A stretch of 11,852 nucleotides of DNA from Bacteriovoracaceae bacterium (GTDB lineage: Bacteria; Bdellovibrionota; UBA1018), in the NCBI GenBank assembly GCA_947446835.1, contig CANFHS010000056.1, forward strand, positions 1-11,852. The letters are read 5' to 3'. The notes below the pieces were generated by a model. That model was not told the origin of the DNA, ran no database searches, and saw only the letters and a program-made list of their open reading frames with translations. The position numbers and the translations under genes are program-made. Below, in pieces: positions 6,945-11,852 of this stretch; within the stretch, counting starts at the first letter, position 1; each line of letters starts with the position of its first letter.

Positions 6945-8251
6945 TCGGAAGCTCCCGACCCGGTGGAGGCTTGATGGGCATCTCCATGGGCGTGCTGGCC
7001 CTGGGGATGGTGATCATCCTGGCGGGCTACTTTTCCACCCGCGAATCGTCCCGCGGCTTCACGGCCAAGGGAAGCACCGAGGTGCAGCGCGACGGGTTCT
7101 ACCTGGCCCGGCACCTGGGCTGGCACATGCCGGCGTCCGGGCAACAATTCATGGCCTACTCGGGCCTGAACGACGCGCATCCGGTGGGGCGCTTCCTGGT
7201 TCCCCTGCCGGGAGTGTGCCGCGACCTTTCTCGGGCCGGGTGTGAAGACAGCACCGCGCTGGCCTACATCCACTGGGACGCCAAGACCATGCCCTCGCTG
7301 ACGGCGGCCTGCCTCATCCCCGATACCGAAGCCCTGGGGTTGAGCTCGGCTCGCTACGGCAAGACCGCCCTGGTGCTGGACCTGGCCAGCCCGGCGTACG
7401 GCATCGCCACCTTCGACAAGGGTGAGCGCCTGGCTTCGGTCGAAAAGACCCAGACCCAGCGCTACGCGGACGGCCCGGTTCGCCTGCTTGCCGGAGCCTT
7501 GCTGGCCCTGGAAGGCGACGGCGTGGCGCACCTCTGGGTGGTGGGCGAACGGCCCCAGCCTCCGCTGAGTTCGGAGTGGGGCGAGGGCTCCACCAGCTTG
7601 AAGATCGACGGCAGGCTCTTGCCCCAGGACTGCGTGGACCGCCTCAGGCCGGGGGCCGGAGGCGCGCGGGCCGAAGTGGTCCTGCTTTCGGCGCGCCCTT
7701 GGGTGCCTTCGAACCTGAATGGCGGCAGTCCTTCGACCGCGCCCGTGGTCGTGCCTGACGCCGCAAGCTACCCGCTTCGGCTGTCGGTGGTGCAGCCCCG
7801 CGTGCTGGGCTTCAAGCCCGATCCGCTGGTGGGCCGCTCATCGGTGGCGATCCGCAAGTGCCGGGTCAATGTCCGCCTGGATGACGAGCTGGACTGCAAT
7901 CTTCCGGACCCGGATCTGCTGCCGGTGCGAGGCGTGGACCGGCTGCGCCTGGAGCTGGTGCTCGGGGCGGGCGAGGGGCAGGAAGGGACCCGGCGCTTTG
8001 AGCCTCTGGTGGCGCCCATGTCCCGGCTGTCGCTCTGCGAGTCGCCCGAGTGCGAAACCCTGGACGTCCAGGTGGGGGCGATCACGAACGTGACTCGCGC
8101 TTCGGAGTCGCTCCAGAACCTGGAGTTTGACCGGTTTTCGCTGCTCAAGATGCAGCTGCTTCGCAAGCTCAGGCTCAGGATGCATCCCTCGAAGATCCTT
8201 TACGAGGAGACCTTCGAGATCAACTTCGCCGGGTTGGGGGCGGGTTCCTAG
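6941..8251 (+). CDS. Unrecognised exported single-pass protein, possible atypical type IV prepilin-like (PilW/GspK-style)
   Basis: I do not recognise the family with certainty. The GTG at 6941 overlaps the ctpA stop (GTGA). From it the 436-residue product begins MIGSSRPGGG, then LMGISMGVLALGMVIILAGY: a short basic leader ending in Gly followed by one hydrophobic helix (about 12-31), as in type IV prepilins. The helix lacks the usual Glu at mature position 5 (Ser here). A region like DGFYLARHLG (51-60) after the helix resembles PilW-type minor pilins. The rest is a large predicted periplasmic domain with eight Cys (93, 101, 124, 231, 307, 319, 366, 371), suggesting disulfides. An ATG at 6974 with GGAGG only 4 nt upstream is an alternative start; it would remove the leader and leave a simple signal anchor. 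It is the last gene of the ftsE operon. The reading frame is secure; the prepilin reading is inference. Confidence 0.6.
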   Translation: MIGSSRPGGGLMGISMGVLALGMVIILAGYFSTRESSRGFTAKGSTEVQRDGFYLARHLGWHMPASGQQFMAYSGLNDAHPVGRFLVPLPGVCRDLSRAGCEDSTALAYIHWDAKTMPSLTAACLIPDTEALGLSSARYGKTALVLDLASPAYGIATFDKGERLASVEKTQTQRYADGPVRLLAGALLALEGDGVAHLWVVGERPQPPLSSEWGEGSTSLKIDGRLLPQDCVDRLRPGAGGARAEVVLLSARPWVPSNLNGGSPSTAPVVVPDAASYPLRLSVVQPRVLGFKPDPLVGRSSVAIRKCRVNVRLDDELDCNLPDPDLLPVRGVDRLRLELVLGAGEGQEGTRRFEPLVAPMSRLSLCESPECETLDVQVGAITNVTRASESLQNLEFDRFSLLKMQLLRKLRLRMHPSKILYEETFEINFAGLGAGS

Positions 8252-8550
8252 GAGCGGCGGTCCAGGCAGGCCGAAAGCGCGGTTTCGAGCGCGCGGGTGT
8301 CGTCCTTCTGGAGGCCGGTGAACCACTGGGCCTGGGGATAAAGGACGGCCGCGATGCCTTCCTCGCAGCGGCCCAGGCAACCGGCGGTGTTCACGCGCAC
8401 GCGGCCATGCCAGTCGCGGTCCTTGCCCTGGCAGAGCTTCTTGACGTTCTCGCGAAGCTCCAGGCTGCCCTTGGCCTGGCAGGACTGGCCTTTTTCGCGG
8501 GCGTTGGTGCAGACAAAAAGGTGGGCTTCGAGGTTTCGACCGTCGGACAT
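8248..8550 (-). CDS. Thioredoxin-like [2Fe-2S] ferredoxin
   Basis: Small soluble electron-transfer or redox-sensing protein of the thioredoxin-fold [2Fe-2S] ferredoxin family (TRX_Fd, Shethna-type). The 100-residue product shows the family pattern HLFVCTNAREKGQSC near the N-terminus and GCLGRCEEG followed by VLYPQAQWF. The four cluster ligands are predicted to be C14, C24, C58 and C62; C40 and C95 are extra. Length is typical for a stand-alone domain (about 100 residues). The start ATG at 8550 has only a weak AAGG-type ribosome binding site. The gene is convergent with the prepilin-like gene, sharing a CTAG at their stops, and divergent from xseA (82-bp gap). The redox partner is not in the window. 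The family is clear; the physiological role is not. Confidence 0.88.
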   Translation of the reverse strand: MSDGRNLEAHLFVCTNAREKGQSCQAKGSLELRENVKKLCQGKDRDWHGRVRVNTAGCLGRCEEGIAAVLYPQAQWFTGLQKDDTRALETALSACLDRRS

Positions 8551-8556
8551 GGAGCG

Positions 8557-8585
8557 ACCTTACGGGAACAGTCCGGTCAGCGCAA
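8557..8585 (-). promoter_or_regulatory. Weak candidate promoter of the ferredoxin gene
   Basis: On the minus strand TTGCGC (8585-8580) and TAAGGT (8562-8557) are separated by 17 bp. The -10 ends 6 nt before the ATG, so the transcript would be nearly leaderless, or the AAGG could instead be the ribosome binding site. In the other direction TTGGCG (8596-8601) and TAGGGT (8620-8625) with an 18-bp spacer are an equally weak candidate for xseA. Confidence 0.25.
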
Positions 8586-8632
8586 GGAGCGCGGTTTGGC
8601 GGCGGGCGCGGTTTTGGGGTAGGGTGCCCCGC

Positions 8633-10006
8633 ATGAAGTGGGAAAATCTTCCGCTCTTTGCCTCGCAATCCGAAGAAGAGCCGGCTCCTGCCCCGAATCC
8701 CGTGGCCCAGGCCCTGGAAAAGGCGCGCCAGGCGGCCACCCAGCGCGAGGCCGAAGCCGCCGCGCCCCAGGTGCCGGCAGAGCCCGCCGTGCCCGAAGGT
8801 CACGGCTCGGCCACCTCGGCCCTGACCGTGAGCGAGCTGACCCAGCGGCTCAGGGGGGTGCTGGAGCCCGCATTTGCCACCGTCTGGCTGCAGGGCGAAG
8901 TCAGCAACTACCGGCCTGCGGCCTCGGGGCACGCGTATTTTTCGCTGAAGGATTCCCAGGCCAGCATTTCGGCCGTGATCTTCGGCTGGGGCAAGCAACG
9001 GGGACTCCGGGGCCGTCCGTCGTTCGAGCTCAAGGACGGGCTTCAGGTGCTGTGCCGGGGCAAGGTTGCCATCTACCCGGCCCGGGGCAGCTACCAGATC
9101 GTCATCGATCAGGTGGAGCCGCTGGGAGCCGGAGCCCTGCAGGTGGCGTTCGAGCAGCTCAAGGCCCGGCTGCAATCCGAGGGACTCTTTGACCCCGCCC
9201 GCAAGCGTCCCCTGCCCTTGTTTCCGCTGCGGGTGGCGATCGTGACCTCGCCTTCGGGCGCCGCCGTCCGCGACATGCTCAATATCCTTTCGCGCCGGGC
9301 GCCCCATGTGGAAGTCACCGTGGTGCCGGCGGTGGTGCAGGGCGATCAGGCGCCGCCGCAGATCATCCGGGGCCTGGAGCAGGCCAACCGCTGGAACCTG
9401 GGCGACGTGGTGGTCCTGGCCCGCGGGGGTGGTTCGATCGAGGATCTGTGGTGCTTCAACGACGAGGCCTTGGCGCGCGCCATCGCGGCGTCCCGCTTGC
9501 CGGTGGTGTCGGCGGTGGGGCACGAGATCGACTTCACCATCTCGGACTTCGTGTCGGACCTGCGTGCCCCCACGCCTTCGGCGGCGGCCGAGCTGGTCAC
9601 CGCGCACTGGGTGGATCTGGGGCGTCGGCTTCTTGACGCCCGTGCCAGGCTCCAGTCATTGGTGCTGCGCGAGCTGCAGTCCCGGCAGACCGTGCTCAGG
9701 CACGTCGCGGCCCGCCTGCAGAATCCGCGGGATCGCCTGCGCGAGCAGGCCCAGCGGACGGACGAGCTTTTTTCGCGCCTCGAACGGGCGATGGGTGTAG
9801 CCTTGGAAACAAGGAGAAGCAGACTCGGGCAGGTGACCGCGCAACTGGACGCGCTTTCGCCGCTCAAGGTCCTGGAGAGGGGTTACTCGATTGTCCGCGA
9901 CGTCTCCCCCGGAGGCGGCGTGGTCCGCAGCGTGACCCAGGTCCGGACCGGCCAGGAGCTTCAAATCACATTCACCGATGGCCAACGGAACGTGCAGGTT
10001 CAATGA
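8633..10006 (+). CDS. xseA: Exodeoxyribonuclease VII large subunit XseA
   Basis: Catalytic subunit of exonuclease VII, which degrades single-stranded DNA. From the ATG at 8633 (TAGGG about 8 nt upstream) the product has 457 residues. It has an Ala/Pro/Glu-rich N-terminal extension (1-62), an OB-fold (LTVSELTQRLRG through VIDQVEPLGAG, about 64-167), the nuclease core (about 190-325) with SPSGAAVRDML, LARGGGSIEDLW and SAVGHEIDF, then a charged helical C-terminus ending in the LSPLKVLERGYSIV motif (408-421). D214, R264, H297 and D300 correspond to D155, R205, H238 and D241 of the E. coli enzyme, at a constant offset of 59. The E. coli protein is 456 residues, so the C-terminal helical part here must be shorter by a similar amount. 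An in-frame codon at 8354 would add 93 residues overlapping the ferredoxin gene and is rejected. No xseB follows. Confidence 0.93.
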   Translation: MKWENLPLFASQSEEEPAPAPNPVAQALEKARQAATQREAEAAAPQVPAEPAVPEGHGSATSALTVSELTQRLRGVLEPAFATVWLQGEVSNYRPAASGHAYFSLKDSQASISAVIFGWGKQRGLRGRPSFELKDGLQVLCRGKVAIYPARGSYQIVIDQVEPLGAGALQVAFEQLKARLQSEGLFDPARKRPLPLFPLRVAIVTSPSGAAVRDMLNILSRRAPHVEVTVVPAVVQGDQAPPQIIRGLEQANRWNLGDVVVLARGGGSIEDLWCFNDEALARAIAASRLPVVSAVGHEIDFTISDFVSDLRAPTPSAAAELVTAHWVDLGRRLLDARARLQSLVLRELQSRQTVLRHVAARLQNPRDRLREQAQRTDELFSRLERAMGVALETRRSRLGQVTAQLDALSPLKVLERGYSIVRDVSPGGGVVRSVTQVRTGQELQITFTDGQRNVQVQ

Positions 10007-10940
10007 GGGTGGATCGGAAGTTCATCGCGGGCGACTGATCGCGCTCTGCCTGGGGATCGCGGCCCTTCCAGGGGCCTGCGTTTCGACGCCCGTGCCCGCG
10101 GCCAGGGCTCCCGGATCGGGAGCGGCGCAGGCCGAGCTTGCCGTGGCGCCTCGTGGAGAGCTTTCGGCGCAGGAAAGCGTGGACGGCGGACTGCTCCTCG
10201 TGTCCGTGGTGATGCCCGGCGAAACTCCGTACGCCGAATACGAAGGCCAGAAGGTTCCCCTTTACCCGGCTCCCGAAAAAGGAGCCAATCGCTGGGAAGC
10301 CGCGCTGGGCGTGCCCTACAACAAGGCGCCCGGGCAGGACAAGATTGTGGTCTGGCTGGGCAAGCCGGGAGCGTCGCAGCGCCTGGAATTGCCGTTCAGG
10401 ATCGTGGCGGGCAACTACCGCTCGGAAGTGCTGAAGGTGGCCGAGCGCCATGTGAACCCACGCAAGAAGGACCTGCTTCGCATCCAGCGCGAGGGCGCCG
10501 AGATCCGCAAACTCTATGAGCGCCTCACGCTCAAGAAGTACTGGCAGGGGCCGTTCCGGCTTCCCATCGAAAGCCCCATCACCAGCCCCTACGGCACCAA
10601 GCGCGTGTTCAACGGCGAGCTTCAAAGTTTCCACCAGGGCCTGGACCTGAAGGCTCCGACCGGGACTCCCATTCGCGCCGCTTCGGCCGGCGAGGTCATC
10701 CTGGCCAAGGACCTGTTCATGACCGGAAACACCGTGATCCTGGATCACGGTTACGGCGTGTTCACCATCTACGCGCACATGAGCCGCCTCGGGGTCAAGC
10801 CGGGCGATCTGGTCAAGCGCGACCAGGAGCTGGGCTTGTCGGGAATGACGGGCCGGGCCAGCGGTCCGCACCTGCACTGGGGAGCCGTGGTCCAGAAGGC
10901 CAAGATCAATCCGGTCTTCCTGACCCAGGTGATGCGCTGA
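9978..10940 (+). CDS. M23-family peptidoglycan endopeptidase, probable lipoprotein
   Basis: Zinc metallopeptidase predicted to cut peptidoglycan cross-links or stem peptides in the periplasm. The 320-residue product has a hydrophobic segment ending in Cys (RLIALCLGIAALPGAC, 19-34), a possible but imperfect lipobox. An N-terminal beta-rich domain (about 68-145) follows, then a charged helical segment (about 147-188), then the LytM/M23 domain (about 192-316). Active-site residues are intact: H219 and D223 in FHQGLDL, H267 in IYAHM, and H298-L-H300 in GPHLHWG. This contrasts with the degenerate EnvC-like protein upstream. The only usable in-frame start is the ATG at 9978, which overlaps xseA by 29 nt and has no close ribosome binding site; a better-placed ATG at 10003 is in another frame (see findings). 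It probably shares a transcript with xseA and is convergent with the response regulator gene. Confidence 0.87.
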   Translation: MANGTCRFNEGGSEVHRGRLIALCLGIAALPGACVSTPVPAARAPGSGAAQAELAVAPRGELSAQESVDGGLLLVSVVMPGETPYAEYEGQKVPLYPAPEKGANRWEAALGVPYNKAPGQDKIVVWLGKPGASQRLELPFRIVAGNYRSEVLKVAERHVNPRKKDLLRIQREGAEIRKLYERLTLKKYWQGPFRLPIESPITSPYGTKRVFNGELQSFHQGLDLKAPTGTPIRAASAGEVILAKDLFMTGNTVILDHGYGVFTIYAHMSRLGVKPGDLVKRDQELGLSGMTGRASGPHLHWGAVVQKAKINPVFLTQVMR

Positions 10941-10966
10941 AGCGGCCCTTTCGTGCGCGTCAGCGC
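10934..10966. repeat. Inverted repeat spanning two convergent stop codons
   Basis: GCGCTGA (10934-10940) and TCAGCGC (10960-10966) are perfect 7-bp arms with a 19-nt loop. Each arm contains the stop codon of one of the convergent genes (TGA of the M23 gene, TGA of the response regulator gene). No T-tract follows on either strand, so it is not a canonical intrinsic terminator, though it could form a weak bidirectional hairpin. Confidence 0.35.
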
Positions 10967-11634
10967 TCGAACCGGTAGCCCGCGCCGCGCACCGTGAGGA
11001 AGTGGCGAGGGTCCTGCGGAATGGCTTCGAACCGCTTGCGCAGGCGTCCCAGGAAATGGTCCACCGTGCGGGTCTTTGGCAGGAGCGTGAATCCCCACAC
11101 GTCCTTCAGCAGCTCGTCCCGGCTCACGATCGCGCCCTGGGCCGAGATGAGGTGCGAGGCCAGCTTGAATTCCAGCTGGGTCAGCTCGGTCCAACCGCGC
11201 GGTCCGCGGATGCGGAGCCGCGAGGGGTCGCATTCCCAGAGCGACTCCGAGGGTGCCACCGGACGCCGCGACAGGGCCACGATGCGCGCGCCGAGCTCTT
11301 CCCAGGAAAACGGCTTGGGGAGGTAATCGTCGGCTCCAGCCAATAGGCCTTCGACCCGTTCCGACGTTTCACCCCGGGAGGTGAGCATCAGGATGGCGCC
11401 CGGAAAGCCCCCTTCGCGAAGCTCGCGGCAAAGTCCCAGGCCGTCGCCGTCGGGGAGGTTGCGCTCCAGGATGAGCAGGTCGGGAGGGTCCTGGCGAATC
11501 TGCTCGCGTGCCCGGTGGACACTCGTGGCGTGACGGACCTGCAGTCCCATCCCTTTCAGCGTAGCCCGAAGCGCACGCGACAGGTGGGCTTCGTCCTCGG
11601 CGAGCAGGGCGGTCTGAAATGCGGGGCGGATCAT
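10960..11634 (-). CDS. OmpR-family response regulator with Glu in place of the phospho-acceptor Asp
   Basis: DNA-binding transcription regulator. The 224-residue product has a receiver domain (about 6-122) and an OmpR/PhoB winged-helix domain (about 127-223). Receiver landmarks are the acidic pair E13-D14, T85 in LMLTSRG and K107 in YLPKPFS. The position of the phosphorylated Asp (DLLILERNLPDGDG, 52-65) is E57. Asp to Glu at this site often mimics phosphorylation, so the protein may be constitutively active or regulated without a kinase. The output domain is conventional, with TQLEFKLASHL, a VDHFLGRLRKRFE recognition region and the terminal TVRGAGYRF. The ATG at 11634 has GAGGG 6 nt upstream. 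The gene starts 9 nt after an alpha/beta hydrolase gene on the same strand. No histidine kinase is visible nearby, so its signal and targets are unknown. Confidence 0.9.
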   Translation of the reverse strand: MIRPAFQTALLAEDEAHLSRALRATLKGMGLQVRHATSVHRAREQIRQDPPDLLILERNLPDGDGLGLCRELREGGFPGAILMLTSRGETSERVEGLLAGADDYLPKPFSWEELGARIVALSRRPVAPSESLWECDPSRLRIRGPRGWTELTQLEFKLASHLISAQGAIVSRDELLKDVWGFTLLPKTRTVDHFLGRLRKRFEAIPQDPRHFLTVRGAGYRFER

Positions 11635-11643
11635 CGGCAGCCC

Positions 11644-11852
11644 TCAGGGATGAAGGATGAGCGAGCGGATCCAGTTTTGCGCCTGGGGGTCGACCGTGCC
11701 GGAAAGCCCGTCCAGCTGGTGGTCGCCGGCGGGCAGGGTGACCAGCCGGCGCGAGACCCCGGAGGGCGCCTCCTCGATGATCTGTCCCGCCGCCCAATAG
11801 GGAACGTTCTCGTCCTGGACCGAATGGAAAAGAAGAAGCGATTGCCCGGGCC
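11644..11852 (-). CDS. Alpha/beta hydrolase, C-terminal fragment (runs off right edge)
   Basis: The last 68 codons of a gene that begins outside the window. The fragment reads LLLFHSVQDENVPYW, then RRLVTLPAGDHQLDG, ending WIRSLILHP. The FHSVQDENVP stretch matches the strand-turn holding the acidic residue of the alpha/beta-hydrolase triad (D or E in DENVP), and the His of PAGDH matches the catalytic histidine. The nucleophile lies beyond the edge. The substrate cannot be inferred; serine peptidase S9-like or esterase relatives are possible. The next gene, the response regulator, starts 9 nt after this stop and its ribosome binding site overlaps the stop, so the two are very likely co-transcribed. 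Confidence 0.75.
   Translation of the reverse strand, partial: PGQSLLLFHSVQDENVPYWAAGQIIEEAPSGVSRRLVTLPAGDHQLDGLSGTVDPQAQNWIRSLILHP

Noticed and set aside
8354..8632. A 93-residue upstream extension of XseA
   Set aside because: It is antisense to the ferredoxin cluster motifs and lacks a family match; ATG 8633 gives a normal-length XseA.
7838..9607. A 589-codon minus-strand open frame spanning the prepilin-like gene, ferredoxin and xseA
   Set aside because: It crosses the ends of three supported genes in another frame, is Arg/His/Gly-rich and shows no domain. It is a composition artefact.
1..11852. tRNA or rRNA genes, CRISPR arrays, insertion sequences, attachment sites, riboswitches
   Set aside because: Reading both strands shows no supporting structures, and nearly every base lies in a supported gene; the longest gap (2587-2700) is 114 bp.

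Overview
The window is GC-rich, gene-dense bacterial chromosome with almost no intergenic space. It comes from a Gram-negative (diderm) organism: FtsEX is paired with an EnvC-type activator, there is a periplasmic CtpA protease, and there are several Sec signal peptides. The gene set and the style of the proteins suggest a former deltaproteobacterial lineage such as Bdellovibrionota, Oligoflexia or a myxobacterial relative. That placement is inference; no rRNA or taxon-specific marker is present. I see no tRNA, rRNA, CRISPR array, insertion sequence or phage gene.

Layout. (1) Positions 1-2586, minus strand: a secreted GH15 glucoamylase, followed with an 11-nt overlap by an integral-membrane protein that runs off the left edge (CPBP-type membrane protease family, tentative). 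(2) Positions 2587-2700: a compact divergent promoter region. (3) Positions 2701-8251, plus strand: a tightly coupled five-gene operon, ftsE - ftsX - envC-like - ctpA - an unrecognised single-pass protein that looks like an atypical type IV prepilin. (4) Positions 8248-8550, minus strand: a thioredoxin-fold [2Fe-2S] ferredoxin whose stop codon overlaps that of the operon's last gene in a CTAG palindrome. (5) Positions 8633-10940, plus strand: xseA (exonuclease VII large subunit) overlapping a probable M23 lipoprotein endopeptidase with intact active-site residues. (6) Positions 10960-11852, minus strand: the C-terminus of an alpha/beta hydrolase (off the right edge) followed by an OmpR-family response regulator whose phospho-acceptor Asp is replaced by Glu.

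How the genes work together. FtsE and FtsX form the ABC-type complex that transmits cytoplasmic ATP hydrolysis to the periplasm. The EnvC-like protein has long coiled coils and a LytM domain stripped of its metal and catalytic residues, as expected of an amidase activator driven by FtsEX. CtpA-type proteases are known in other bacteria to limit peptidoglycan hydrolases, so co-transcription suggests a control circuit for septal or predatory wall cleavage. The prepilin-like protein is the unexplained member of that operon and the best candidate for something undescribed. The M23 enzyme downstream of xseA is a separate, apparently active wall hydrolase.
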